Below, in pieces: positions 1 to 7,606 of a stretch of DNA of 46,460 bases. The notes under the pieces are model-generated. The model ran no database searches, had not been told where the DNA came from, and worked only from the letters and a program-made list of their open reading frames with translations. Position numbers and translations under genes: made by a program. The stretch comes from a virus. Numbering within the stretch: the stretch's first letter is position 1; each line of letters starts with the position of its first letter. The DNA is taken from the IMG/VR virus record IMGVR_UViG_3300046684_000128, positions 1 to 46,460 of that record. The stretch is one strand, 5' to 3'.

Positions 1-238
1 GCATGAGCATGCTGCCGTCGTTGGCCTACGGATTCAAGGGGTGCAGCCACAAATTCAAAATCGAACCTCAAGATAAGTTCTACAACAACCATCCCGCTGC
101 GCGCGAAGTGTGGGGGGGGGGCTGGCCAGCTTGTTACCAAAATGATCGGCTACGAAGCCCGCGAAGAGAAACGGTGGAAGCGCGCAAAGAAATTTGACGA
201 TAAATACGAGTACGAGTTTCCACTTGTCGAGCTGGGGT
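1..238. repeat. Terminal overlap, copy 1 (matches 46222-46460)
   Basis: The first 238 bases are repeated at the right end. The copies are offset by 46221 before the poly-G run and by 46222 after it, because this copy has ten G (112-121) and the other has eleven (46333-46343). I see no other difference. This is the signature of a circular or permuted genome assembled with overlapping ends, or of a short terminal redundancy. A gene reads straight across the junction, which argues for an assembly overlap and not for a physical end here. Confidence 0.9.
112..121 (+). repeat. Poly-G tract (10 G) inside the PAPS-reductase-like gene
   Basis: Ten consecutive G follow a T at 111. The same tract in the right-hand copy (46333-46343) has eleven. 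Upstream and downstream reading frames are joined only with nine or twelve G. Long G runs are prone to slippage in replication and to sequencing error, so this is either a variable tract or a base-calling problem. Confidence 0.85.
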
Positions 239-744
239 GGAACCGCGAGCACTGTATCGAGGCGATCAAACGGGTCGGCATGCCGATGCCGGCGAAATCG
301 AGTTGCTTTTTCTGTCCCGCCTCCACCCTTTCAGATATTCGCGAACTGCGCCGGGAAGAACCGCTTTTGTTCCATCGAGCTTTGCGCATCGAAGCTGAAT
401 TTCTTTCTGTTCCTGACAGAGAATGCCCTGCGTGCAATGGCTCCGGCCGCACGTTCTGGCGCGAGGTTACGGGGATACCAGTTCTTGATATGCACGGCAA
501 GCCCGATGCCAGTTTAGGGACGGTTAAGGGCATGGCCCCGTCTCTGTTTCCCTGTACGTGCGACAAGTGCGGGGGCATTGGCAGATTGGCCAAAACCGTC
601 AAGGGGCTGGGGCGGCGCTTCGCTTGGCGCGACGTCGATGTTATCGACATCGACATGCAAGAGGTGCAGGAAAACGAAAGGTGCCGTAGCTGCATCGACT
701 ACGCACCGGACGACGACAATTACGCGGATATTCTCGGGGATTGA
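142..744 (+). CDS. PAPS-reductase-like PP-loop protein, C-terminal part
   Basis: C-terminal part of the gene that starts at 45885 and crosses the contig ends. The stretch with GWNREHC, GMPMPAKSSCFFCP and the following acidic helix is typical of phage proteins in the phosphoadenosine-phosphosulfate reductase / adenine nucleotide alpha-hydrolase group. Two CxxCxGxG-like motifs follow (CPACNGSG and CDKCGGIG), resembling DnaJ-type zinc fingers, then a last CRSC pair. In this copy ten G at 112-121 put this part out of frame with the N-terminal part; nine or twelve G would restore about 360 residues. Translation could restart at ATG 142, but no good Shine-Dalgarno precedes it. The substrate is unknown; family proteins activate or hydrolyse the alpha phosphate of adenine nucleotides. 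Confidence 0.75.
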   Translation: MIGYEAREEKRWKRAKKFDDKYEYEFPLVELGWNREHCIEAIKRVGMPMPAKSSCFFCPASTLSDIRELRREEPLLFHRALRIEAEFLSVPDRECPACNGSGRTFWREVTGIPVLDMHGKPDASLGTVKGMAPSLFPCTCDKCGGIGRLAKTVKGLGRRFAWRDVDVIDIDMQEVQENERCRSCIDYAPDDDNYADILGD

Positions 745-755
745 AAGCCGCGCCT

Positions 756-1022
756 ATGACGAAGCCCAACAAGATAAACGGTGTCAGCAAGGCGCTTATT
801 GAACAGCTCGACGCCCACCAGCGCGCGGCGCAGGCAACGTGCGAGCGCAAATTGCGGTACGCCGACGAGTTCGCGGCCCGCGCCATCGGCGGGTACATGA
901 TGCGGGAAGACCCGGCCGTTACGCGCTACGTCTACAAGTGCAAATGGTGCCGGGGTTGGCACATCACCAAACAGCAGCAGCCGCCCTATTACGCGGCCGA
1001 CTACTTCGAGAAAAATAAATGA
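756..1022 (+). CDS. Small phage protein with CxxC-GWH motif
   Basis: An 88-residue protein from ATG 756; an upstream TTG at 741 would add five residues but has its purine-rich stretch too close. The C-terminal half has the pattern YxCKWCRGWHIT, which resembles short phage zinc-ribbon-like proteins with a CxxCxxWH signature. Metal binding is inferred from the cysteines and histidine only. It lies between the PAPS-reductase-like gene and the DNA polymerase and overlaps the polymerase start (ATGA at 1019-1022), so it is probably translationally coupled with it. Specific function unknown. Confidence 0.7.
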   Translation: MTKPNKINGVSKALIEQLDAHQRAAQATCERKLRYADEFAARAIGGYMMREDPAVTRYVYKCKWCRGWHITKQQQPPYYAADYFEKNK

Positions 1023-3343
1023 CAAATCAACTCTGGTTGGACACGGAGACGTTTTCCCCCGAGCCCATCACCAACGGCACGCACAAATACGCCGAGGGCG
1101 TGGAGATCATGATTCGCGCGCTGGCGTTGGACGACGGCCCGGTGCTCATGTTCGACCTCACCGAGGGCGGCGAGATATGGGAACTGCAGGGCGAGGATAT
1201 CGTGCCGGCCGACCCGTTCGACATCGCCGACGTGGAGGACGCGCTGGGCGACGACACGGTGGAAGTGTGGGCTCAAAATTCGCATTTCGACAGGACCGTG
1301 GAGCGCCACGCCGGATTGCAGATTCCGCTGTACAGGTGGCGCGACACGATGATACAGGCCATGGCCCACAGCCTGCCCGGCAAGCTGGCCGAACTGTCGG
1401 TGGTGCTGAACCTGCCGCAGGACAAAGCCAAGGATAAAGCGGGTAAAGCCCTCATACAATTATTTTGCCGCCCTGTGGCGTTCCGCTTCCCGAAGCTGGA
1501 GCCGTTCCGCGCGCAAGGCGAAGGCGAGCCAAAGAAGGAATACACCGCCGCCAAGAAAGCGTACAAGGAAGCCTACATTGCGGCGCGCGATGCGGCAAAG
1601 GCGAATTGGCCAGGCCGCGCCACGCGCGAGACTCACCCCGAGCAGTGGCGGCGGTTCCTCGTCTACGCCGGCCAGGATATCCACGCCATGCGCGCAGTGC
1701 ACAAGCTGGCCCCGAAATGGAACTACCCGAACCGCGCACAAGAGGTGGCGCTGTGGCACCTGGACCAGCGGATTAACGACCGGGGCGTGGCCATCGACCT
1801 GGAGTTGGCACAGGCCGCCGTTCGCGCCGTGGACATCGCGCAAGCCGAACTGCGCGAACGCACGGCGGAAGCGACCAGCGGCGAGGTGGAGAGCGCCACT
1901 CAGCGCGACAAGATGCTGGAACACATCCTCGCGGAGTACGGCGTGGACCTCCCCGACATGCAGTCGGCCACTCTCGAGCGGCGCATTGCCGATCCCGATT
2001 TGCCGGAAGGGTTGCGCGAGCTGCTGCGGATCCGGCTGCAGGCCAGCACCACCAGCACCAGCAAATACAAGACCCTCATGCGCTGTGTGTCGTCCGATAG
2101 GCGACTGCGCGGCCTGCTGCAGTTCTGCGGTGCGCAGCGTACCGGGCGATGGGCGGGCCGGCTGTGGCAACCGCAGAACCTACCGCGCCCGGTGCTGAAA
2201 CAGGATGATATCGATTTCGGCATCCAGGCTTTGCTGGAAGACTCCGCGCATATCCTTTACGACAACGTCATGCAGCTCACGAGCAGCGCCATTCGCGGCT
2301 GCGTCATCGCGCCGAAGCGGCGGAAACTTGTTGTTGCCGACTTATCGAACATTGAAGGCCGGGTACTGGCGTGGCTGGCTGGCGAAACGTGGAAGATTAA
2401 AGCATTCGCGGCCTATGACGAGGGAACGGGCTTCGACCTGTACGCGCTGGCCTACGCTAAATCGTTCGGCGTTACCCCGCAATCGGTGCTCGACGATAAG
2501 AAAGCCGGCGGCAACCAGCGCCAAGTCGGTAAGGTGCAAGAGCTGGCGCTGGGCTACGAGGGCGGCGTGGGCGCGTTCCTGACGTTCGCAGCAGCCTACG
2601 GTATCGACCTGGAAGCGATGGCCGACCAAGCATTCCGCGCGATCCCGCAGCACGTCATGGCGCAGGCGCAAATCATGTTCGACTGGTTCCGCACCCAGTT
2701 GAAAAAAGACCCGGCCGCCGCCACCGGCCTATCGAAAAAGGCGTGGTTGGTTTGCGAATCGTTCGTGCTGGGCTGGCGCGAGGGGCACCCGAATACCCGC
2801 CAGTTCTGGAAAGACTTGGACGAGACTGTGCGCGCCGCGATCAACAACCCCGGCCACACCTACCCGTGCCGGCTGGTGCGGATTCGCCGCGATGGGAAGT
2901 GGTTGCGGATCGTGCTGCCGTCCGGCCGCGCGCTGTGTTACCCCTCGCCCGCACTGGTGCCCGAGAAGCGCAAGAAGATGGCGGACCTGGAAACAGTGGA
3001 CGACGTCGCGCAGGAGTCCACCGGGCGGACGGTCATCACGTATATGGGGATGAACCAGTACACCCGCAAATGGGAACGGCTCACCACGTACGGCGGCAAG
3101 CTGGCCGAGAACATCACCCAGGCGGTGGCGCGCGATGTGATGGCGGAGAACATGCCGGCGGTCGAGGACGCGGGATACGACATCGTGCTCAGTGTCCACG
3201 ACGAGCTGATAACCGAGGCCGACGACGACCTGGACCACGACGCGGACGAGCTGTCCGCGATCCTGGCCACGGTGCCGGACTGGGCCGAGGGGTTGCCGCT
3301 GGCCGCCGCCGGCTTCGACGCCTACCGGTACAAAAAAGATTGA
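1019..3343 (+). CDS. Family A DNA polymerase with 3'-5' exonuclease
   Basis: A 774-residue replicative DNA polymerase of the Pol I family, without a 5'-3' nuclease domain, as in many phages. Exonuclease motif I is WLDTETFS near the N terminus, and the proofreading domain fills roughly the first third. Palm and fingers motifs follow: motif A VVADLSNIEGR around residue 437, motif B region KxxGNQRQVGKVQELALGYE around 494-512, and motif C LSVHDELITE around 723. All catalytic acidic residues appear present. The start is the ATG overlapping the preceding stop. It probably copies the phage genome together with the primase-helicase at 36-38 kb. The next gene has its own promoter just after this stop. 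Confidence 0.95.
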   Translation: MTNQLWLDTETFSPEPITNGTHKYAEGVEIMIRALALDDGPVLMFDLTEGGEIWELQGEDIVPADPFDIADVEDALGDDTVEVWAQNSHFDRTVERHAGLQIPLYRWRDTMIQAMAHSLPGKLAELSVVLNLPQDKAKDKAGKALIQLFCRPVAFRFPKLEPFRAQGEGEPKKEYTAAKKAYKEAYIAARDAAKANWPGRATRETHPEQWRRFLVYAGQDIHAMRAVHKLAPKWNYPNRAQEVALWHLDQRINDRGVAIDLELAQAAVRAVDIAQAELRERTAEATSGEVESATQRDKMLEHILAEYGVDLPDMQSATLERRIADPDLPEGLRELLRIRLQASTTSTSKYKTLMRCVSSDRRLRGLLQFCGAQRTGRWAGRLWQPQNLPRPVLKQDDIDFGIQALLEDSAHILYDNVMQLTSSAIRGCVIAPKRRKLVVADLSNIEGRVLAWLAGETWKIKAFAAYDEGTGFDLYALAYAKSFGVTPQSVLDDKKAGGNQRQVGKVQELALGYEGGVGAFLTFAAAYGIDLEAMADQAFRAIPQHVMAQAQIMFDWFRTQLKKDPAAATGLSKKAWLVCESFVLGWREGHPNTRQFWKDLDETVRAAINNPGHTYPCRLVRIRRDGKWLRIVLPSGRALCYPSPALVPEKRKKMADLETVDDVAQESTGRTVITYMGMNQYTRKWERLTTYGGKLAENITQAVARDVMAENMPAVEDAGYDIVLSVHDELITEADDDLDHDADELSAILATVPDWAEGLPLAAAGFDAYRYKKD

Positions 3344-3351
3344 TAAACTAC

Positions 3352-3380
3352 TTGCGCCAACGGTTTGGTTGTCCTATACT
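3352..3380 (+). promoter_or_regulatory. Promoter with embedded CAAC-N6-GTTG operator (P1)
   Basis: A -35 box TTGCGC at 3352-3357 and a -10 box TATACT at 3375-3380 are separated by 17 bp. The spacer contains CAAC-GGTTTG-GTTG followed by TCC, an inverted repeat found in the same place in the promoters at 7156 and 32830. It drives the 56-residue protein at 3420. Repression by the tandem-HTH protein encoded at 39736-40101 is inferred. Confidence 0.8.
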
Positions 3381-3419
3381 GAATTCATTGCAACAGACAA
3401 CCAAACCGGAGAAACGAAA

Positions 3420-3590
3420 ATGAACGCAAACGACCGCACCGAATGGATTTTCAACCTGTTGGCCCTCAACTCTGGCCGTGTAATCGTGAAATCGGTTATC
3501 GGCTTTAACGACTACGAAACCGCCCGTAACTTCGCGTTCTCGCTGGTCCCGAAAGCCGCCGGCCCGCTGACCGTTAAGTCCTACATGTAA
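3420..3590 (+). CDS. Small protein (56 aa) behind promoter P1
   Basis: A 56-residue protein starting MNANDRTEWIFNLLALNSG. The in-frame ORF extends upstream through the promoter, so the true start is ATG 3420, preceded by CCGGAGAAACGAAA with a GGAG Shine-Dalgarno. It has no recognised domain; the composition is mixed with hydrophobic patches and suggests a small alpha/beta fold. It is the first gene after its own operator-bearing promoter and is followed by a UUCG-loop hairpin, so it sits in its own transcriptional cassette. Genes placed like this in phages are often early host-interaction factors; that is inference. Confidence 0.7.
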   Translation: MNANDRTEWIFNLLALNSGRVIVKSVIGFNDYETARNFAFSLVPKAAGPLTVKSYM

Positions 3591-3599
3591 AGCAACGTC

Positions 3600-3615
3600 G
3601 CGCCCTTCGGGGCGC
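3600..3615 (+). terminator. UUCG-tetraloop hairpin, no T tract
   Basis: GCGCCC and GGGCGC form a perfect 6-bp stem closed by a TTCG loop. No T run follows, so it is at best a weak terminator and may instead be an mRNA-stabilising or processing hairpin between the 56-residue gene and the VRR-NUC gene. Confidence 0.5.
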
Positions 3616-3635
3616 ACCCTCCCAAGAGAATAATC

Positions 3636-4193
3636 ATGTCCAGCTACAGCGACAAAACCGCAGAATGCCCCGCCGGGCACCGCTTCACCGTCCGCCGCCG
3701 CGTCGAGTGCGCCGGCCTCATCGTGGACACTTATTGCCACGAATGCAAAACGAAATACCCCATCCTGGCCGGGCCGCAGTCCTATCGCTCGCTGGAAGAA
3801 ACCCAGCACAAGCGCGGCGCCCCTACCCGCGAATCGCAGATCGAAACGCGGCTGGTGCAGCGGGTCAAAGCGGCCGGCGGCGAGGTCCGCAAGGTGAAGT
3901 GGATCGGGCGGAACAGCGCGCCGGATCGGCTGGTGATGCTGCCAAACAGGGCCATGTTCACCGTGGAAGACGTAGCGCGTTGGTTCAAGGTGCCAATGGA
4001 AATCGTCGGCCCCCTTCCCCCGCAGACCGGGGTTTCAATTTGGGTCGAGCTGAAACCGCCGGGCGGCGCGGCCACGTTCCCGAAGAACGCGCACGAACGC
4101 GCCCAGCACCGCGAGCACGAACGCATGCGCAAGATGGGCCAGCGCGTCGAGGTGGTGGATTCCTATGAGCAGATTGAGGAGTTGTTGAAATGA
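3636..4193 (+). CDS. VRR-NUC domain nuclease
   Basis: A 185-residue protein. The region from about residue 65 (ESQIETRLVQRVKAAGG) through KVKWIGRNSAPDRLVML to VWVELKPPG and the C-terminal HxxQxxEHERMRKMGQRVEVV matches the VRR-NUC family, PD-(D/E)XK nucleases related to that of eukaryotic FAN1. The E, the PDR aspartate and ExK are the likely catalytic residues. The N-terminal ~40 residues have C-GH and C-HEC cysteines that could form a zinc ribbon, an extension on the usual short phage form. Its upstream leader is CCCTCCCAAGAGA. The gene sits between polymerase and helicase, as in other phage replication modules, and probably acts on branched DNA intermediates. Confidence 0.9.
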   Translation: MSSYSDKTAECPAGHRFTVRRRVECAGLIVDTYCHECKTKYPILAGPQSYRSLEETQHKRGAPTRESQIETRLVQRVKAAGGEVRKVKWIGRNSAPDRLVMLPNRAMFTVEDVARWFKVPMEIVGPLPPQTGVSIWVELKPPGGAATFPKNAHERAQHREHERMRKMGQRVEVVDSYEQIEELLK

Positions 4194-4462
4194 CCTACTA
4201 CCCCACGTTGTTTGTACCGCCCGAGGTGGTGCGCGCCGCCGTTACGGTGTGCGAGTTCGGGGATAAGAATAGCCCTAGCGGGGAATGGCAAATCATGGGC
4301 TTGCAGCGGGTGCACCCGACCATAGGCTATTACAAGGCCAAAATGGAAATCGCCGAAACCAAGCTGGATCGTGCGTGCCGGTTGCTGGATGAACATGCCG
4401 CCGAAATAGAACGCCTCACCGCCGAAAACAAAATGCTCAAACTGAACGGTGGGAAATGCTAA
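4190..4462 (+). CDS. Hypothetical protein with C-terminal coiled coil
   Basis: A 90-residue protein that overlaps the VRR-NUC stop by ATGA. The last ~40 residues (from KMEIAETKLDRACRLLDE on) form a probable coiled coil ending in an LTAENK-type heptad. The N-terminal half is not recognised. It overlaps the next gene by 7 nt, so translation is coupled. Function unknown. Confidence 0.65.
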   Translation: MTYYPTLFVPPEVVRAAVTVCEFGDKNSPSGEWQIMGLQRVHPTIGYYKAKMEIAETKLDRACRLLDEHAAEIERLTAENKMLKLNGGKC

Positions 4463-4659
4463 ACCCCGAGCAAGCAATTAAACTACGCGAACTTATCGCG
4501 CGCCACGCGCACTATCAATTCCAGGCCGGACGCCTGGAGCGCCGCCACGATCACGAACAGCGCGCCCGAGTGCAGGCCGCTGCCGACGCTTCCACCCGCG
4601 CGCTGTGCGCGGCGCTGGCCGCATTAACCAAAGAGGAAATGGAAAATGAAAACTGCTGA
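4456..4659 (+). CDS. Small helical protein, unknown
   Basis: A 67-residue protein, almost wholly helical and rich in R, E, A and H, starting MLNPEQAIKLRELIARHAHY. It is likely a single coiled coil. It overlaps both neighbours (ATG inside the preceding gene, stop inside the next), which is typical of this operon. No family recognised. Confidence 0.6.
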   Translation: MLNPEQAIKLRELIARHAHYQFQAGRLERRHDHEQRARVQAAADASTRALCAALAALTKEEMENENC

Positions 4660-4978
4660 ACTGACCGGCGCGCTGCTGGATTACTGGGTGGCGCGGGCCG
4701 AGGGCGTTTCGGCCGAAATCTTTTACGGGCAATGCGTAACCCCTGCCTCCCAACACCATGACGAATATCAATACAAAATGTATCGCCCATCTTTCGACTG
4801 GGCGCAAGGCGGGCCGCTCATCGAGAAATACAAAATGTCAATAACCGATGCCAAAGGAACTTGGTTCGTCGGCGCGAGCGGTGTGTTCCTCACTCGCGGC
4901 TCCACTCCGCTGGTTGCAATCTGCCGCGCCGTCGTGCGCGCCGCGTTTGGTGACGAAGTAGAAGAGGTGGCGCAATGA
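4646..4978 (+). CDS. DUF2591 (NinX-like) protein
   Basis: A 110-residue protein starting MKTAELTGALLDYWVARAEG, the typical opening of the DUF2591 phage family (lambda-like NinX proteins). The family has a WxP/Y-rich middle (here YRPSFDWAQGGPLIEKY) and a C-terminal A-x-CRAVVRAAFGDEVEVP-type helix, both present. No biochemical function is firmly known for the family. It starts 14 nt inside the preceding gene behind AAAGAGGAAATGG, which gives it a strong Shine-Dalgarno, and its stop overlaps the next gene by ATGA. Confidence 0.85.
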   Translation: MKTAELTGALLDYWVARAEGVSAEIFYGQCVTPASQHHDEYQYKMYRPSFDWAQGGPLIEKYKMSITDAKGTWFVGASGVFLTRGSTPLVAICRAVVRAAFGDEVEEVAQ

Positions 4979-5211
4979 AATTCTCTAAATGGTATTTCGC
5001 AACCCGCTGCGCGCTGTGCGCGGTGTTGGGCGTCGTCCTGTCGCTGGCCGGCGTGCATGTCTTCACCTGGCGCGGCGCGGCGGTGTTCGCGGTTCTGCTG
5101 GCGCTGGCGGTGGCCGACGGCGTACACGAAATTTGCGCCGTGCATCGCGCGTTCGACGCCGGCCGCCGCGACATGGCGGACTTCCTGGTGCGCAAAGGAT
5201 GGAGGGTGTAA
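4975..5211 (+). CDS. Small membrane protein with two TM segments
   Basis: A 78-residue protein with two hydrophobic helices at about residues 10-28 and 34-52, flanked by basic residues, and a short polar C terminus ending RDMADFLVRKGWRV. It is probably an inner-membrane hairpin. It lies far from the lysis cassette, inside the replication operon, so a host-interaction role is as likely as a lysis role. ATGA overlap upstream and TAATG overlap downstream. Confidence 0.65.
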   Translation: MKFSKWYFATRCALCAVLGVVLSLAGVHVFTWRGAAVFAVLLALAVADGVHEICAVHRAFDAGRRDMADFLVRKGWRV

Positions 5212-5414
5212 TGCGCGTTATCGTCTACCCCGGCACCCCAAACGAGTGCGAAAAAGAACTATCCACTGTCATGTCGCCAAAAGACGTTTTCAACAGCGGC
5301 ACCCCGGCCCGCTTGGCGGTGGGGAACCTAATCGAGCTACTGGTGGAGCGCGGCGTGCTCACACTTGAGGATTGCACGGACCTCGGCGGCCCGGTGATGG
5401 AACGTAAAGAATGA
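5211..5414 (+). CDS. Hypothetical protein (67 aa)
   Basis: A 67-residue protein starting MRVIVYPGTPNECEKELSTV. A longer frame extends upstream but overlaps the membrane protein gene; ATG 5211 follows AAGGATGGAGGGTGTA, a strong Shine-Dalgarno, and overlaps the preceding stop. The C-terminal half (LIELLVERGVLTLEDCTDL) is helical. Not recognised. It overlaps the helicase start by ATGA. Confidence 0.65.
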   Translation: MRVIVYPGTPNECEKELSTVMSPKDVFNSGTPARLAVGNLIELLVERGVLTLEDCTDLGGPVMERKE

Positions 5415-6790
5415 GCCAACCCTACACCCCCCGCCCGTACCAGGGACTTATCGGAAATCACATACTCGACACCGAGCGCCCCGCCGTATGGGCCGGCATG
5501 GGGCTTGGGAAGACGAGCGCCACGCTCACCTCGGTGGACGAGTTGCAGCTACTCGACAGCCGGCCCGCACTGGTGATTGCGCCGCTGCGGGTGGCCACCA
5601 CCACGTGGCCGGATGAGGCGAAGAAGTGGCGGCACTTGAACCGGCTGCATGTGCTGCCCATCGTCGGCAACGAACGCTCGCGCCTGGCCGCGCTGCGCCA
5701 GGACGCCAACGTGTACACAACTAATTTCGAGCAACTCCCGTGGCTCGTGCAGCAGTACGAAAAGCGCCCGTGGCCGTTCCGCACCGTGGTGGTGGACGAG
5801 TCGACGAAGCTTAAAGGGTTCCGGCTGCGGCAGGGCACGGCGCGCGCCAAGGCGCTGGCCAGGGTGGCGCATTCGCAGTGCGAACGGTTCATCGAACTCA
5901 CCGGCACGCCGTCACCCAACGGCCTGGCCGACTTGTGGGGGCAAATTTGGTTTCTCGACAGAGGCGCGCGCCTCGGCCGCACCTACGACGACTTCAAACA
6001 ACGTTGGTTCGAAAAGTCGTATGACGGGTACACCGTCCAGCCGCGCAAGCACGCCCAGGCGCAAATCCAGCGCGCGCTCGCGGACTTATGTTTGACCATC
6101 GACGCGAAAGACTGGTTCGATCTGCGGGAACCCATCGTGAATAACATCTACATCGATTTGCCGGCGAAGGCCCGTGCGCATTACGAGGACATGGAAAAGC
6201 GCATGTTCATGGAACTGTCCGGCCACGAGGTGGAAGCGTTCGGCGCAGCAGCCCGCACCGTCAAATGCCTCCAGCTGGCCAACGGCGCGGCCTACGTGGG
6301 CGAATCGAACACCGAGTGGGTGGAAGTCCACGATGCCAAGCTGGACGCCCTGGAGGACGTTCTGGAGGAAGCTGGAGGCATGCCGGTGTTGGTCGCCTAC
6401 AATTTCAAATCCGACTTGGCCAGGATGTGCAAGGCGTTCCCGAAGGGCCGCGCGCTCGATTCGGATCCACAGACTATCCGCGACTGGAACGCGGGCAAAA
6501 TCCCGGTGCTGTTCGCGCACCCGGCCAGCGCGGGGCACGGCCTGAACTTGCAGGACGGTGGCAACATACTGGTGTTCTTCGGCCACGACTGGAATCTGGA
6601 AAACCGATTGCAGATTATCGAGCGCATTGGCCCCACCAGGCAGAAACAGGCCGGGCATGACAGGCCCATGTTTATCCACAACATTATCGCACGCGGCACG
6701 GTGGACGAGATGGTGCTGGAGCGGGTCGAGACAAAACGTGAAGTTCAAGACATCTTGTTGGATGCTATGAAAGTAAAGGGGTACAAATGA
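5411..6790 (+). CDS. SNF2-type DEAD/DEAH helicase
   Basis: A 459-residue superfamily 2 helicase of the small phage SNF2-like type. Motif I is GMGLGKT at about residues 29-35 and motif II is VVVDESTKLKG (DExx form DEST) around 126. Motif III is ELTGTPSPNGLADLWGQ around 160. In the second RecA-like domain, SAGHGLNLQDG and IIERIGPTRQKQAGHDRP are motifs V and VI. The conserved Q of motif VI is placed as in phage relatives. It likely remodels DNA or protein-DNA complexes during replication or recombination. It lies downstream of polymerase and VRR-NUC, an arrangement shared by many phages. Confidence 0.93.
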   Translation: MSQPYTPRPYQGLIGNHILDTERPAVWAGMGLGKTSATLTSVDELQLLDSRPALVIAPLRVATTTWPDEAKKWRHLNRLHVLPIVGNERSRLAALRQDANVYTTNFEQLPWLVQQYEKRPWPFRTVVVDESTKLKGFRLRQGTARAKALARVAHSQCERFIELTGTPSPNGLADLWGQIWFLDRGARLGRTYDDFKQRWFEKSYDGYTVQPRKHAQAQIQRALADLCLTIDAKDWFDLREPIVNNIYIDLPAKARAHYEDMEKRMFMELSGHEVEAFGAAARTVKCLQLANGAAYVGESNTEWVEVHDAKLDALEDVLEEAGGMPVLVAYNFKSDLARMCKAFPKGRALDSDPQTIRDWNAGKIPVLFAHPASAGHGLNLQDGGNILVFFGHDWNLENRLQIIERIGPTRQKQAGHDRPMFIHNIIARGTVDEMVLERVETKREVQDILLDAMKVKGYK

Positions 6791-7146
6791 GTTACTTTGA
6801 CGACAACGAAGACCGCATAGTCTACGGCGGTCGCAGGAGCGGCAAGTCCACGATGGCCCGCCAGGCGGCCGAGAAACGCGCACGCGCGGCGCTGGCGGCC
6901 CCGCCGGGGTCTGCCCTTGCCCGCGCCCGAACGGCGGCCCACGCGGCGTTTGATCCGCTTTGGCAGTCCGGCCATTTCTCGCGCGGCGTAGCTTATGAAT
7001 GGCTGGCGTCGCAACTCGGCGTTCCGGTCGGGTCTTGCCACATGGTCCTGTTCAACGAGGCGCAGTGTCGCCGCGTGGTGGATCTGTGCATGGCGCACCC
7101 GGCCCGCGCGAAAGCGGCGGCTGCGGATTTCGACGTGCTCGATTGA
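6787..7146 (+). CDS. DUF3268-like protein with Walker A-like N terminus
   Basis: A 119-residue protein. The C-terminal ~65 residues (AHAAFDPLWQSGHFSRGVAYEWLA through GSCHMVLFNEAQCRRVV) match the helical part of DUF3268-type phage proteins, whose N-terminal half is normally a zinc ribbon. Here the N terminus lacks CxxC pairs and instead reads YGGRRSGKST, which fits GxxxxGK[ST] at residues 14-21. The chain is too short for a full P-loop NTPase, so ATP binding is doubtful. It overlaps the helicase by ATGA and is the last gene before promoter P2. Confidence 0.75.
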   Translation: MSYFDDNEDRIVYGGRRSGKSTMARQAAEKRARAALAAPPGSALARARTAAHAAFDPLWQSGHFSRGVAYEWLASQLGVPVGSCHMVLFNEAQCRRVVDLCMAHPARAKAAAADFDVLD

Positions 7147-7155
7147 AAATACTAC

Positions 7156-7184
7156 TTGCGCCAACCGTTTAGTTGTCCTATAGT
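7156..7184 (+). promoter_or_regulatory. Promoter with embedded CAAC-N6-GTTG operator (P2)
   Basis: TTGCGC at 7156-7161 and TATAGT at 7179-7184 with a 17-bp spacer containing CAAC-CGTTTA-GTTG then TCC, the same arrangement as at 3352 and 32830. It drives the 57-residue protein at 7232 and the small genes after it. Confidence 0.8.
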
Positions 7185-7231
7185 GTCTACATGGGCGGCG
7201 CACTGGGCGCGGCGAGAACTGGAGAACGAAA

Positions 7232-7405
7232 ATGCTTACTTGGAATATCCCCGTAATCGTCGCTGGCCGCTGGGTTCAAGCAAAAATCGTTTGCGACCAC
7301 GGAAACAAGTACGAGGCATACGCCCAGTACAAAGAAGAACAAGCCGCAAAAGGCGTTGAAGTAAAAGGCTACGACATGGGCAACGCCTGGATGCAGTGGA
7401 ACTAA
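7232..7405 (+). CDS. Small protein (57 aa) behind promoter P2
   Basis: ATG 7232 is preceded by ACTGGAGAACGAAA, a leader much like that of the 56-residue gene at 3420. The product begins MLTWNIPVIVAGRWVQAKIV and ends YDMGNAWMQWN; it is rich in aromatic residues and beta-like in pattern. No family recognised. It is the first gene of the P2 cassette and is followed by a GC-rich hairpin. Probable early accessory protein, by position only. Confidence 0.65.
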   Translation: MLTWNIPVIVAGRWVQAKIVCDHGNKYEAYAQYKEEQAAKGVEVKGYDMGNAWMQWN

Positions 7406-7417
7406 AACCAACAGCCA

Positions 7418-7435
7418 CACCCGCCTCGGCGGGTG
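7418..7435 (+). terminator. GC-rich hairpin after the P2 gene
   Basis: CACCCGC and GCGGGTG form a perfect 7-bp stem with a CTCG loop. No T run follows, so full termination is uncertain; read-through into the next small genes is likely. Confidence 0.45.
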
Positions 7436-7466
7436 CATAATAAGCAAACTCATCCGGAGGTGCAGC

Positions 7467-7604
7467 GTGGAGACAACGAAGCCGACCCCGCAACAGGTGC
7501 GCGACTATCTCGCCGAGCGGCGCGCCAGCACCACCCCGCCGCCCAGCAATGAGCGGATCCGCGAAATGCTCGGCTGGCACATGCTCACCAACAATCGGAG
7601 ATAA
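7467..7604 (+). CDS. Small protein (45 aa), GTG start
   Basis: GTG 7467 lies 7 nt after a perfect GGAGG. The product reads (V)ETTKPTPQQVRDYLAERRAS, then a short proline linker and NERIREMLGWHMLTNNRR. The pattern is two short helices around a PPP linker, which could be a small nucleic-acid or protein binder. Function unknown. The next gene starts 3 nt after the stop. Confidence 0.6.
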   Translation: METTKPTPQQVRDYLAERRASTTPPPSNERIREMLGWHMLTNNRR

Positions 7605-7606
7605 CT

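Noticed and set aside
3-197. 64-residue ORF at the left end
   Set aside because: It is the N-terminal frame of the PAPS-reductase-like gene continued out of frame after the ten-G tract.
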